From positions 1 to 64,000 of the forward strand of contig NZ_HG424450.1 in the NCBI RefSeq assembly GCF_000336385.2: a stretch of DNA of 64,000 nt. The letters run 5' to 3'. Positions within the stretch are counted from its first letter, which is position 1. Every line of letters begins with the position of its first letter. Below, one piece after another: positions 49,545 through 58,098 of the stretch. Position numbers and translations under genes: made by a program. The notes under the pieces are model-generated. The model did no database searches and was not told the DNA's origin. It was given only the letters and a program-made list of their open reading frames with translations. The stretch is from Lysobacter antibioticus HS124. GTDB lineage: Bacteria > Pseudomonadota > Gammaproteobacteria > Xanthomonadales > Xanthomonadaceae.

Positions 49545-49570
49545 CCCGCCGGCCCCAATTGGCCGGCGGG
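49545..49570. terminator. Hairpin between RHS gene and upstream gene
   Basis: CCCGCCGGCC / GGCCGGCGGG (49545-49554, 49561-49570), loop CCAATT. It lies in the 275-base gap between the 49707 gene and the RHS toxin start, with no gene in the gap. Confidence 0.5.
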
Positions 49571-49706
49571 TGCCGCGCTCCACCGACAGCCTCCGCAGTC
49601 CGACCAAGGTCCTGCGGAGAATTCTTGCAGCGTGCGCCGGACACCTTCTAGGTTCGGCGCCAACGATGCACGCTCTACGCTAGCTTGAGGCCCGGGCGCA
49701 GGCAGC

Positions 49707-50048
49707 TCAGCCTGGATGCTCGTCCTCGCTATGTTCAGGCTGCGCTCCATCGCTTGCGCAGCCGGCGATCCAATCTACGTTCCCGACGGAGCGAATGAGA
49801 AGGTCATCCAGCTCCGGCGGCGTCATATATCGGATCAGGCACTCCGGCTTGCTCCCGTAGCCCGGCGCCCAGACCTCCGTAGCGCAGCCCGTATCGACGT
49901 GTCGAAGTCTGGCTCGCGTGCTTGCTGCTGCTATGCAGCTTTCCCGATTCGCGAACGGAACGTGTTCGTCAACGCCATCGACGCAGACGCGCCAGTCGAG
50001 CGCACCACGGCGGACCGCCTCGTAGGTCACTACCGTCCGGCCTACCAT
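49707..50048 (-). CDS. Hypothetical protein, DUF2188-like
   Basis: 113 residues from ATG 50048. Pattern VTYEAVRRGALDWRVCVDGVDEHVPFANRESCIAAASTRARLRH resembles DUF2188-like small proteins (short beta-hairpin then helix). The C-terminus is acidic. The start overlaps the upstream stop, so it is the last gene of the effector operon. Function unknown. Confidence 0.6.
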   Translation of the reverse strand: MVGRTVVTYEAVRRGALDWRVCVDGVDEHVPFANRESCIAAASTRARLRHVDTGCATEVWAPGYGSKPECLIRYMTPPELDDLLIRSVGNVDWIAGCASDGAQPEHSEDEHPG

Positions 50049-50689
50049 CCCTCGTACTCCTTCAGGATTCCGATTCGGCGGACGAATCCATCTCCCACCC
50101 ACTGCGGGTGATAGCTCCTCGCCGCCATCTGGCTTGGGTGCATGAACAGCCCTCGGTGAAACCGCTCCTGCTCAGATGCGAAGGCTGGAAATGCGGCCCA
50201 GAACGTCAGGTCGACAACCTCATGGCTGGGGAAGGTCAGCCACGCGTGCAGGCTAATGCGCGCCCCTGGGGCAATGCCGGTCAGCAGCATCTGCTCCAAC
50301 CCCGCGATCGGCGTGTGGTAAAGGCGCTGGCCGCACTGGTACACGTAGCCGAGGGTGTACGTCAGCGGCGCGCGAAGCTCACGCTCCAGCAGATCTCGCA
50401 TCAAAAGCACCAGACCGAACCGCTGCCGGACCACTAGGTCCTCGCTGAGATGGCCGAGCGCCCTCCTGAGCTCCCGGTGTACGAGTTGAGTGGCGGCGGG
50501 GGCGTAGCGGGCGTCTTCCGCAGTAAAGGGTGGCGGCTGGAGGCCAGCGAGGGCGGTACGGGCACGGGCGGCCATGAGCTTGGCTTCGTAGCCGGGCCGA
50601 ACGTTTACGCTTGCGACGCCAGGACGAAGAATCCGGCTAATCCAATATGGCAGCTTCCAATGCATCGCCGGCTTCAAAATCGTGGACAC
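50042..50689 (-). CDS. Hypothetical protein downstream of lipase effector
   Basis: 215 residues. Basic N-terminus (MHWKLPYWISRILRPG), helical middle (LVVRQRFGLVLLMRDLLERELRAPLTYTLGYV), C-terminal HPSQMAARSYHPQWVGDGFVRRIGIL. No family recognised. Lies 64 bases after the effector on the same strand and is coupled to the 49707 gene. Confidence 0.55.
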   Translation of the reverse strand: MSTILKPAMHWKLPYWISRILRPGVASVNVRPGYEAKLMAARARTALAGLQPPPFTAEDARYAPAATQLVHRELRRALGHLSEDLVVRQRFGLVLLMRDLLERELRAPLTYTLGYVYQCGQRLYHTPIAGLEQMLLTGIAPGARISLHAWLTFPSHEVVDLTFWAAFPAFASEQERFHRGLFMHPSQMAARSYHPQWVGDGFVRRIGILKEYEGW

Positions 50690-50752
50690 AAAGCCCCCCT
50701 TGGCCGCCCCCCGGCAGGGAGCGGCGCGGCTTAGGTCGAGTTGAAAAGGGGT

Positions 50753-52105
50753 TCAGACCGTGCGGGCGGCTTGCGTCCGGGCCTGATCTTGGTTGTGTTG
50801 TTCCTGGGACGCAGCCAGTTGCTGATTGACCGTCGCCAACTGCTGGAACGAGGTCTCGACCGGGATCTGAGCGGCGACCTGCGTGTTGACCTGCGCTCGC
50901 TTGTGGGCCGGGTCGTGAACATCGCCCTGCACGGCAAATACGTCGAGGCCAGCCGCTGTCTGGCGGCCTGGAACGACTTGATCCACTTGGCTCAGACCGT
51001 TTTGTCTAGCATTAACCAACAACGCCGCCGACGTTCGATCGGAGCTCTCTCCGACTTGAAGGCCTTTGCTGGCGAACGCATGCTCCACGCCTGTGTGAAT
51101 CGCCTGGTGCATGGCGCGGTTGGGGTGGCCGGCATCGCGCGGGTCGAGCGAATGCCGACCATGGGCAGGCAGCGCGCCGTGCGCGTCTCTAAACGGGCTC
51201 TCCGGAGAGCTTTCAGGCAGGTGGCGCCGGATCTCGTCCGCGATCGCCTGGCTGCCCCGATAGACAGCGGCGCCGAGGGTTGCGCCCGCGCGAATATCCT
51301 CGATATCACCTCTGTACTTCTCGAACAACGGCCGGTGCCGGTCGGCGAGTTCGCGCGCCTGCGGCTGCGACAGTATCGACCGGTCGGGCTGACCCTTGCC
51401 ATCGACGTCGAGGAAATGGTGCATGCGATGTGAGTCGCCGCCGGTGACTGCCGCCTTGATCGGATTCCGGATATCGAGCTGGCTTCCGTTGTCCTCGTAA
51501 CCGGATGCTTTCAATACGTTCAGCTCAACCGGCTCGGCGTACATGGTCACTTTGCCGAAGTGCTTGCTGGCTGCGCTGACCACATCACCAGCCATGACGT
51601 GGTTCATGACGCTACTGCCTCCTTCGGGAATGCGAAGCCCTAAGCTAACGGCGCCGTAGGGATTGAAGGTTTCGCCGTTGAGATTCAGTTTTGCGGCCGT
51701 GATCTGTGCGAGACAGCCACCGAGCGAATGCCCGGTGACAGTAACTTGCGGCTCCATTCCAGTTTCGTCGCGCCGCGCCTTCGCCATTTCAATCGCGGCT
51801 CTGGTGAACTCGATCGCATCCGCAGCCTGTGCATTGACTCGCTTCGCTACCATCCCGCCGTCAGCGAGTACGCCATCTTTGAACGGTTGCTCCTTGAATT
51901 CGCTGCCGCGATGGGCGACGACGATCTCCTTGGTATCTTCGCGTTGATAAATCGTTCCTTGATAGCCAGATTCCTTATCTACGTGCGCCAGGATGGTGTA
52001 CCGAATGCCTCCGATGTTAACCCGTCGATTCTGATCGCTGCTCAGGTCCGGTGAGTCATACGAGTCCTGTGCCAGGTTCGCATACTGCTGCGTGGTCATG
52101 GTCAT
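50753..52105 (-). CDS. Lipase-class-3 X-T4SS effector with XVIPCD-like domain (effector 1)
   Basis: 450 residues. The N-terminal alpha/beta-hydrolase has the class 3 lipase elbow VTGHSLGGCLAQ (Ser127), preceded by IVVAHRGSEF (oxyanion region). The C-terminal domain from about residue 330 has the Xanthomonadales VirD4-interacting signature: MHQAIHTGVE, RTSAALLVNA, GLSQVDQVV, DVFAVQG, DPAHKRAQ, ETSFQQLA, and a Gln-rich end. Predicted to be injected by the bacteria-killing T4SS and to degrade target membrane lipids. ATGA overlap with the immunity gene. Paralog of 59548-60891. Confidence 0.88.
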   Translation of the reverse strand: MTMTTQQYANLAQDSYDSPDLSSDQNRRVNIGGIRYTILAHVDKESGYQGTIYQREDTKEIVVAHRGSEFKEQPFKDGVLADGGMVAKRVNAQAADAIEFTRAAIEMAKARRDETGMEPQVTVTGHSLGGCLAQITAAKLNLNGETFNPYGAVSLGLRIPEGGSSVMNHVMAGDVVSAASKHFGKVTMYAEPVELNVLKASGYEDNGSQLDIRNPIKAAVTGGDSHRMHHFLDVDGKGQPDRSILSQPQARELADRHRPLFEKYRGDIEDIRAGATLGAAVYRGSQAIADEIRRHLPESSPESPFRDAHGALPAHGRHSLDPRDAGHPNRAMHQAIHTGVEHAFASKGLQVGESSDRTSAALLVNARQNGLSQVDQVVPGRQTAAGLDVFAVQGDVHDPAHKRAQVNTQVAAQIPVETSFQQLATVNQQLAASQEQHNQDQARTQAARTV

Positions 52106-52740
52106 TGCTGCACCTTCCTGGCCGTGATGGAAACACTGAACAAATCGCCGCGGAGCGATTCTTTGTACTCTTCGGGACTGCCCGCCCCGACGTCTGGGTA
52201 GTCGCTGATCTTTTGATGCTTCGGATAGCTCGAGCGCAAGTAGTAAGTAGTCCCTTGCGGATCAAACTCAAAGTCCTCTGCCCAGCGGCTCGCGACGAAC
52301 TTCGTCTCGCCGGATGCCCCAGTAGCTTTCAAGGAAAAGGAGGGCCCGATGGGTCTGAAGTGGCATACTCCGTGCCCGAAGTAGTCTTCATCGACTAGGC
52401 CATCGAGAGCGATTATCCCTTCGAAGGTCGTTTCGTTTACACGTTTGAGCGCAATGGGGATGAACGACGAAATCGGGGTGGTCTGCGCGACGGAGAGGCC
52501 CTCGGCAGGCGGCAGGCAGTCCCTATTCGAGATGTCGTACTGCATCGCACCCTGTACGGATGCAAAAGGCCCGGGAGCGTTGTCGACTACTATGGTCAGG
52601 TCATATTGATCTTGAGGGGACGGGTTCTGTTTGTACTTGGGCATTTTGGTTCCTGCTGGTTCAGAACATCCGCTGGCGACGAGCAGAGCGCTTAGGAATG
52701 CGATACCTGCGAAACGTTGGTGGAGTTTTTTGTAATGCAT
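52102..52740 (-). CDS. Immunity lipoprotein for effector 1 (X-Tfi-like)
   Basis: 212 residues with a lipoprotein signal (IAFLSALLVASGC, Cys25). The mature domain shares an order of motifs with the 58923 gene: PKYKQNPSP, VVDNAPGPFA, QYDISNRDCLPPAEG, TTFEGIIALDG, DYFGHGVC. Periplasmic lipoproteins encoded just upstream of an effector are the known immunity layout in this T4SS family. Expected to block self or sibling intoxication. Confidence 0.82.
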   Translation of the reverse strand: MHYKKLHQRFAGIAFLSALLVASGCSEPAGTKMPKYKQNPSPQDQYDLTIVVDNAPGPFASVQGAMQYDISNRDCLPPAEGLSVAQTTPISSFIPIALKRVNETTFEGIIALDGLVDEDYFGHGVCHFRPIGPSFSLKATGASGETKFVASRWAEDFEFDPQGTTYYLRSSYPKHQKISDYPDVGAGSPEEYKESLRGDLFSVSITARKVQQ

Positions 52741-52755
52741 GCAGGACTCTCTTGC

Positions 52756-53244
52756 TTAGGCCAGTCGCGCCTTCTCGGTTGCCCGAAGAGCTTCGAACAG
52801 CGCGGCGAACGACATGCTGGACTTGGCTGCGAACAAGCCCGTAGAGAACACGGAGACGAACTGAGCGGCAATTACCGCAGCCGTCACTTCATCGGGGCCC
52901 CCAACGGTCAAGTATGGGATCGTGATTGAAACAACTGCCGTCGAAATGACGCAGGCCGCAGTTACTGCCGAAGCCAGCCATACAATCTTTGCGTCCAGAA
53001 CACCCGACAACTTCTTACGGATCTGAAAATAGAGTTTCCAGATCTGGGCTGCTACGATCAGGACCGATGCCGCCGTAAACGCGGATAGATGCTGTGCGGC
53101 CGAGTACAGATTCAGGCCGAACACCGAGGCAGCAAGGGTTGCGGAAGATGCAAACGACAGGAGAACCTGCGTCCCAATGATCGCCAAAGCTACGGGGCGA
53201 ACGAATTTCTCGCTTTCTGGGCTCGCATAGTAATTAGTTGCCAT
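52756..53244 (-). CDS. Four-helix membrane protein
   Basis: 162 residues with about four hydrophobic segments (ALAIIGTQVLLSFASSATLA; FTAASVLIVAAQIWKLYF; WLASAVTAACVISTAVV; AAVIAAQFVSVFSTGLF) and a basic loop (QIRKKLSG). No named family. Its position between T4SS genes and the immunity gene suggests a secretion or protection accessory role. Confidence 0.6.
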   Translation of the reverse strand: MATNYYASPESEKFVRPVALAIIGTQVLLSFASSATLAASVFGLNLYSAAQHLSAFTAASVLIVAAQIWKLYFQIRKKLSGVLDAKIVWLASAVTAACVISTAVVSITIPYLTVGGPDEVTAAVIAAQFVSVFSTGLFAAKSSMSFAALFEALRATEKARLA

Positions 53245-53263
53245 GAGTCTCTACCGTTAAAAG

Positions 53264-53764
53264 TCAACGCTCAAGCACTGGGCGCGAGCATTCTTTGTAA
53301 GCAATCTCGCACGCCACACCATTTTTTTCCCTGCAGTCATCGAGGGCGATCTTCGAACTCTTAAACTCGTTCTCCGCTGCAACGGTGGCCGACGAGCCGT
53401 TCGATTGACCCACTGGTAGTGCGATCGCGGCGCATTGATGCTCATATGCAAGAATCACTTTGCACTGCGAGTTTCCGCCGCGCCGGCAACGTTCCAGTGC
53501 TTCCTTCTTGGCGGCGCGTTCCGTCCTGCTACCCACCGTTACGCCAGTGGCTCCGTTGGTGCCGTCAACGGCGATCGCACCCCAAGTCTTGCGCCAGCGA
53601 GGGCCAGAGGGCATTTGCTCCGGGGTAGAAGGAATGGGAATGCAATCTCCCCGATGGCCTGGAGTGGAGTATCGGTAATATCCGGAAGGACAGTCTCCTT
53701 CAGCATGAGCTGCCAGAGGCACGAATAGAGCCAGTCCGAAGGCGAGCAGCTGGGGTCGTCGCAT
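53264..53764 (-). CDS. DUF4189 secreted protein
   Basis: 166 residues from ATG 53764 (GGAG upstream). Signal peptide (LLAFGLALFVPLAAHA), then the DUF4189 core: WGAIAVDGTNGATGVTVGSRTERAAKKEALERC, CKVILAYEHQCAAIALPVG, SKIALDDCREKN. Cys-rich, so disulfide-bonded in the periplasm. DUF4189 proteins often neighbour Xanthomonadales T4SS loci; role unknown. Confidence 0.82.
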   Translation of the reverse strand: MRRPQLLAFGLALFVPLAAHAEGDCPSGYYRYSTPGHRGDCIPIPSTPEQMPSGPRWRKTWGAIAVDGTNGATGVTVGSRTERAAKKEALERCRRGGNSQCKVILAYEHQCAAIALPVGQSNGSSATVAAENEFKSSKIALDDCREKNGVACEIAYKECSRPVLER

Positions 53765-53786
53765 TTCTGTTCTCCAATCTGCCAGT

Positions 53787-54890
53787 TCAACTACGCCGGA
53801 TGTTGTCGCGATCAATACGCTCGGCGTTCTCGGCCCTTGTAACCACTTGGTTAGGTGGTGGAGTCGGGATACCGCCGCTCGGGTTCGCAGACAGGGTAGG
53901 TTGACTCCGGCTACCACTCCCGCCGCCGCCAGGGCCACCCATTGCCGAGTATGGGTTGAAGTGTGCGAGCAATCCTCTGAACAGCATCGCAGCCGCAGGC
54001 GGCGCGCTGAGAACCAGCATGGTGAGGACTAGCCCGAGGATTCCCTGCATCTGCACGACGCTGTTGATGCCTTCCGAAGCGGTTCCCATGCCGAGTAGCC
54101 TCGAGAGCCCTTCAGTCGCCCAGAATGCGCCGGCGAGGGCAAGTGTGATGTCCATCGCAAGTGTCACCGCCACGCTTAGGAACGCCATGGACATGAGCGT
54201 ACCAAGCAGCGCGTTGAACCAGCCTTTGAACAGCCCTTCGGTTTGCTTGAAGATGAGGCAGAGGATGAAGAAGGGGCCTGTCCCGAGAAGCAACGACATC
54301 ACAAACTTGTTCAGAATGAGCAGGCATCCTGCCGTGATCGCTGGGCCGCCGACACCGAGTCCAGCCATCAGGCTTGCCTGATCACGCTTCTTTATCGCGA
54401 CTTGGCTGTCGCCCACATCAAGCATGTCAATGCTGCTGATAGCTAGCTGCATCAGCGCCAAAGCCTGATCGATATCGTCGTAGACGGTGGTCTCGTCTTC
54501 ACCGCTAATGGTGTAGTTGATGACTTGGCTGACCCCATCGGTCATCGACTTGTAGATCGAGTTCTGAAAGTTGGCTGCTCCACCCGCGATCATCACGATC
54601 AGAACAACCTTGGTAGCTTCCACCTTCAGCGCCGCCATCGAGCTATGCGATTGTCCAGTCACTCGCAGATAGCCCTGAAAAATGATCCAGAGGGTGACCA
54701 GCGGAGTAACGCCGACGGCAACTAGGGCCCCAACGCGACGCAGAAGGTTTCGCGAGTACTCAGCAATCTCGCCGTCGAGGAAGTCCTTGAACAGCGCGAA
54801 GAAGCCAAGACTGTCTATCCCGTCCGGGATGCCAGCCTGCAAAAGGGAGCCCAGAGCTGCGTTCAGCCCGATAGAATGCAGATCGAACAT
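53787..54890 (-). CDS. VirB6/TrbL-like T4SS inner-membrane protein
   Basis: 367 residues with at least five hydrophobic stretches (VGALVAVGVTPLVTLWIIFQ, KVVLIVMIAGGAAN, LNKFVMSLLLGTGPFFILC, FLSVAVTLAMDITLALAGAF, GILGLVLTMLVLSAPPAAAM). It ends in a Gly/Ser/Pro cytoplasmic tail with PTPPPNQVVTR. Matches the VirB6/TrbL family that forms the channel base. Directly downstream of the VirB5-like gene. Confidence 0.82.
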   Translation of the reverse strand: MFDLHSIGLNAALGSLLQAGIPDGIDSLGFFALFKDFLDGEIAEYSRNLLRRVGALVAVGVTPLVTLWIIFQGYLRVTGQSHSSMAALKVEATKVVLIVMIAGGAANFQNSIYKSMTDGVSQVINYTISGEDETTVYDDIDQALALMQLAISSIDMLDVGDSQVAIKKRDQASLMAGLGVGGPAITAGCLLILNKFVMSLLLGTGPFFILCLIFKQTEGLFKGWFNALLGTLMSMAFLSVAVTLAMDITLALAGAFWATEGLSRLLGMGTASEGINSVVQMQGILGLVLTMLVLSAPPAAAMLFRGLLAHFNPYSAMGGPGGGGSGSRSQPTLSANPSGGIPTPPPNQVVTRAENAERIDRDNIRRS

Positions 54891-54922
54891 GGGTCAAATC
54901 CATTGAGATTGGAAGTTCGCGA

Positions 54923-55660
54923 TCAACGCTCTCGGCGCTTGGCCACTTCGAATGCAGCCTTGAGCGCGGCGGCGCGCATGCCGCCTTGCCCAAGTCGCTT
55001 GAGGTCGAGCTTGCTTCCAGATTGCTCACCTTCGATGACTGCTTGCGCGGCCTTGGTGTGCTCGGATTCCAGCACCCTAACCTGACCACCGTAAGCTTCC
55101 AGCAGGTTCTGCGCGTTCTGGAGATCCACCTGGGTTCGAGCCTGGAAGGACAACAGCCGATTGGTGTTCGCCTGAAGGCGCCCAGCCTCATCCGGCTTGA
55201 TCTCCGACCGCTCCTTGTAGATGTCCTTGAGCTCGCCTTCGCGGGCTTCGGTCAGCTCCTGCAAATCCACCATCGCGTTGAACTGCCGGTTCTGGGTCTG
55301 CACCAGGGCAGTGCACAGCTCTTTTTGCTTGGGGCCGGGGTTCTTGATGTCAGTACAGCGTTCGGCCACACCGTAACCGAGAGGACGCCGATCCAGTTTG
55401 ACCTTGACGCCGTCACGACCGAAGTAAGACATGCCAGCGACGAGCTGTTGGTTGTATTGCTTCCGAAGTTCCTTGTACTGGTCGTTCAGCTTGTCGTAGG
55501 AGCGCTTCATCTCTTGAAGCTGTTTGATGCTCTCAAACGTGTTCTTCGGGTCGAACACGATCTGCTGCGCATAGGCAGTGCTCCAGATGCCGGCCGCCAA
55601 TGCTAAGGCAAATGCAGCCCCCCTGACGGAGCGGCGTTCCACTCTGCTGCGATGCTTCAT
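54923..55660 (-). CDS. VirB5/TrbJ-like minor pilin
   Basis: 245 residues from ATG 55660, signal peptide RGAAFALALAAGIWSTAYA. Mature protein opens QQIVFDPKNTFESIKQLQEM, then a long helical hairpin (SYDKLNDQYKELRKQYNQQ; TNRLLSFQARTQVDLQNAQN), with CTDIKNPGPKQKELC as a likely disulfide. This is the VirB5/TrbJ layout; such proteins cap the T4SS pilus. First gene of the operon that ends with the lipase effector. Confidence 0.82.
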   Translation of the reverse strand: MKHRSRVERRSVRGAAFALALAAGIWSTAYAQQIVFDPKNTFESIKQLQEMKRSYDKLNDQYKELRKQYNQQLVAGMSYFGRDGVKVKLDRRPLGYGVAERCTDIKNPGPKQKELCTALVQTQNRQFNAMVDLQELTEAREGELKDIYKERSEIKPDEAGRLQANTNRLLSFQARTQVDLQNAQNLLEAYGGQVRVLESEHTKAAQAVIEGEQSGSKLDLKRLGQGGMRAAALKAAFEVAKRRER

Positions 55661-55718
55661 ACCTACTCCACTTCCTGTTGTGATCGACCTTCTTGTGGGG
55701 TGCCCGCTTGTAGCTGGA

Positions 55719-56291
55719 TCAACCCATTGCTGCCTGCGTGGCGGACACTCGCAGGAGCCGCTTTCTGTGAGCGGGATGCGCATCCCGAAACCGGACAGCT
55801 TCGCTGAGCGATACCTCCGCCCCGCCGTAGCGCGCATCGAGAAAGTAGTAGAGCGACGATCGATGACCCCGGCGGACAAGGACGGTCCAGCCTTCGGCAT
55901 TGACGATCTCTATGCGATCGATCCCGATCAGCTCAGCACCACGTTCGGCCATCAGGATTGCAGCGAACTTTGCTTCGAGATCGACGTCTAGGGCTGTCAA
56001 CTTCAGCAGGTGGGCATTTTTGCCCGGCCGGGACCTTGGGCCTTCTTGCAGAGCACGCGGCGCTAGGCCTCCCCCAGAGATCTCAGCCAACTGATGCCGT
56101 CGCTCGCTGATTGCCAGCGAAAGAGCGGATGCGGCCCCATAACTATCGACGCTGAAGTACTTCGTCAACACTTGCTTCGAAGGCAGCCTGGTTCGCGCTT
56201 GATACCCGACGACGCGCCCGTCTCTCCGTATCGCAGAAACTCCTAGGGTCGCGCTTCGTCGAGAAGAACGTTGAATTCCGATTTCAGCCAT
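55719..56291 (-). CDS. AP2-like DNA-binding domain protein
   Basis: 190 residues from ATG 56291 (AAGGAGGG upstream). Two AP2-type units: GVSAIRRDGRVVGYQARTRL...KYFSVDSYGAASALSLAISERR (about 18-66), and IDRIEIVNAEGWTVLVRR...YYFLDARYGGAEVSLSEAVRFRD (about 123-172). Bacterial AP2 domains usually occur in homing endonucleases and integrase-like proteins; here no nuclease domain is seen. Divergent from a response-regulator gene across a region full of GTTCAAT boxes. Confidence 0.7.
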   Translation of the reverse strand: MAEIGIQRSSRRSATLGVSAIRRDGRVVGYQARTRLPSKQVLTKYFSVDSYGAASALSLAISERRHQLAEISGGGLAPRALQEGPRSRPGKNAHLLKLTALDVDLEAKFAAILMAERGAELIGIDRIEIVNAEGWTVLVRRGHRSSLYYFLDARYGGAEVSLSEAVRFRDAHPAHRKRLLRVSATQAAMG

Positions 56292-56385
56292 GGCAATACG
56301 ACCCTCCTTGTCGCGGCGATAGGGTTACCTTTCGGCGACAGGGTTTGCAAGATATTTCTGACGAAACCGTGAAAAATTACGTGCG

Positions 56386-56499
56386 ATTGAACGCTGTTCA
56401 ATCTGAGCGTTGGAGCTGTTCAATGCTGTTCAATCGCTGCGGCGTCAGTTTGCTGAATATTGAATGTGCCACGAGGAACAGAAGTCGTGATGATTGAAC
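56386..56499. promoter_or_regulatory. Cluster of ATTGAAC/GTTCAAT boxes
   Basis: Perfect dyad ATTGAAC-GCT-GTTCAAT at 56386-56402, further GTTCAAT at 56418-56424 and 56428-56434, ATTGAAT at 56459-56465, ATTGAAC at 56493-56499. It lies in the divergent gap between the AP2 and response-regulator genes, so probably binding sites of one of them. Confidence 0.7.
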
Positions 56500-56575
56500 G
56501 GAAATGGCTTGATTGCTCTAAGCGTAATTTGGCTAAGTCGCGTCCCCCGAGGATCAATCCAAGCCAGGAGGGCGC

Positions 56576-57199
56576 ATGATCCGCGTACTCATTGTTGATG
56601 ACCACCCGCTTGCCGTTGCTGGCCTTCGGATGCTTCTCGGCGCAGCGGCTGGTATCGAGATTGCCGGAGCAACTGATTCCGCGGCAGGCGCTCTATCGAC
56701 CTACGCATCCCTACGGCCCGATGTGGTCATTTGCGACTACTACCTACCCGTCAGGAACGGGTTGTACTTGGTCGAACAGCTGCTTCGATCTGATCCGGCC
56801 TGCAAGATCTTGGTGGTTTCCTCCGTGGAAACAGCAGAGATCCCGGCGCAGTTGCTGCGGGCAGGTGCCCTGGGCTACGTAGTAAAGGCGGCGGATGCTT
56901 CCGTGCTGATCCGGGCTGTCCGAAAAGTAGCCAAAGGCGAGCGCTATGTGGACGAATCGCTAGCTGGAGCGGCTCTCTTTGAGCCCAGCGAGCTAGACAA
57001 GATTTCGGGGCGATTACTTCAAGTGCTGACGCTTCTCGCTGAGGGGCGGACGAATGCGGAGATCGCTATGGAACTGGAGATCGGGGAAGTCACTGTTCGC
57101 CGGCACAAGTCGAGGCTGCTGGCGAAGCTCGGAATTGACAGAGAAACGGCCCTGATTGCGATGGCGCGTGCTGCGGGCTTTGGAAGAAATCCCTGCTGA
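56576..57199 (+). CDS. NarL/FixJ-type response regulator
   Basis: 207 residues. Receiver domain with IVDDHPLA (Asp8/Asp9), phospho-acceptor Asp54 in VVICDYYLP, SSVETAE and Lys104 in GYVVKAAD. The C-terminal LuxR HTH has ISGRLLQVLTLLAEGRTNAEIAMELEIGEVTVRRHKSRLLAKLGIDRET. Strong ribosome site AGGAGGG. No sensor kinase adjacent, so orphan. The start codon region follows the GTTCAAT box cluster, suggesting autoregulation. Confidence 0.92.
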   Translation: MIRVLIVDDHPLAVAGLRMLLGAAAGIEIAGATDSAAGALSTYASLRPDVVICDYYLPVRNGLYLVEQLLRSDPACKILVVSSVETAEIPAQLLRAGALGYVVKAADASVLIRAVRKVAKGERYVDESLAGAALFEPSELDKISGRLLQVLTLLAEGRTNAEIAMELEIGEVTVRRHKSRLLAKLGIDRETALIAMARAAGFGRNPC

Positions 57200-57404
57200 A
57201 TGCAGGCGCCGTCCTGCATGCGAATCGTGCTGCCGGACAGTCGCATTAAAGCTGCGTTGATACCAGAGGCGCCTCCACGACGGTGTCCAAACCGGTGGTA
57301 TCCAGCCAGGCGGTGTTTAGCCAACATGTTTTTGCGCCGTGAGTTTATGTGCCGGCGCATTTTGTCCAGCGGCACGCAGATTCGTGCCGATCTACCTTTA
57401 TGCA

Positions 57405-57737
57405 ATGGCGACCAATCCCCCCTTCACTCCTGTGGGCAAGAAGCCGCGGCCCACGCCGGCCAAAGGCAGCGGTCGTCGCGTGCAGCTGCCGCTTCTCGCG
57501 ATCGTGGGGGAGCGAGTCAAGACGATTCGGCAGGAACGAGGGCTGAGCCAGGATGACCTGGCGGTCGGGATACCGATGGATCGCTCTCACCTGTCGATGA
57601 TCGAGGCTGGCAAAGCCGCGGTCACCGTGATGACGTTGTACAAGTTGGCCTTCGCGCTCGACTGCGAGGTGGGGCAGTTCCTGCCCGCGCGCGATGAAGC
57701 GCGGAAGGCGCTCAAGAAGCGGGTCGAGACCGAGTAG
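57405..57737 (+). CDS. XRE-family transcriptional regulator
   Basis: 110 residues from ATG 57405. Basic Pro-rich N-terminus, then the Cro/C1 helix-turn-helix: LLAIVGERVKTIRQERGLSQDDLAVGIPMDRSHLSMIEAGKAAVTVMTLYKLAFALDC. Regulators of this size control small nearby operons or selfish modules. No ribosome site is seen before ATG 57405, so it may be leaderless. Confidence 0.85.
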   Translation: MATNPPFTPVGKKPRPTPAKGSGRRVQLPLLAIVGERVKTIRQERGLSQDDLAVGIPMDRSHLSMIEAGKAAVTVMTLYKLAFALDCEVGQFLPARDEARKALKKRVETE

Positions 57738-57795
57738 GCATCTCCGGTCCGGTTTGAACCCAACTCGGAGGGGCATCTACCCCATCAAACCGCTC

Positions 57796-57859
57796 TTTTT
57801 GGTCCAGCGCTAAGCCTTTGAAAGCAAAGGAAACGCGAAATCGACCGTTGGACCAAAAA
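57796..57859. repeat. Inverted repeat TTTTTGGTCCA / TGGACCAAAAA
   Basis: 11-base arms at 57796-57806 and 57849-57859, 42 bases apart; TTGGTCCAACGC occurs again at 57931-57942. Lies between the XRE gene and tRNA-Arg. It may form a long hairpin (terminator) or mark an old integration scar. Confidence 0.5.
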
Positions 57860-57954
57860 ACCAACGCCCTGAGAAGAGAGAGAGAAAAGAGGGGGTGATC
57901 TGGCCGTTTTCGGTCGATTCGCCGCCAACCTTGGTCCAACGCCAAAACGCGAAA

Positions 57955-57983
57955 ACCGCCGAAAACAAGGCGTTTTCGGCGGT
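57955..57983 (-). terminator. Terminator downstream of tRNA-Arg
   Basis: Stem ACCGCCGAAAAC (57955-57966) and GTTTTCGGCGGT (57972-57983), loop AAGGC. On the minus strand it is followed by TTTTCGCGTTTT, 39 bases after the tRNA 3' end. Confidence 0.75.
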
Positions 57984-58021
57984 CGCTGCTCTCGAAATAG
58001 AGAGGTTCGAACAGGGGTATT

Positions 58022-58098
58022 TGGCGCGCCTGGAGGGATTCGAACCCCCGACCAACGGCTTCGGAAGCCGCTACTCTATCCGGCTGAGCTACAGGCGC
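58022..58098 (-). tRNA. tRNA-Arg(CCG)
   Basis: The minus strand reads GCGCCTG...CAGGCGC as a 7-bp acceptor stem, D-arm GCTC/GAGT, anticodon stem GCGGC/GCCGT with loop TTCCGAA (anticodon CCG, arginine), T-arm GGGGG-TTCGAAT-CCCTC, discriminator G and an encoded CCA. 77 nt. tRNA-Arg genes are common integration targets, but no integrase of tyrosine type is adjacent. Confidence 0.97.

Noticed and set aside
58022-58098. tRNA-Arg as attachment site of the described prophage
   Set aside because: The prophage uses a serine recombinase, which does not typically target tRNA genes, and no duplicate of the tRNA 3' end was seen elsewhere in the window.
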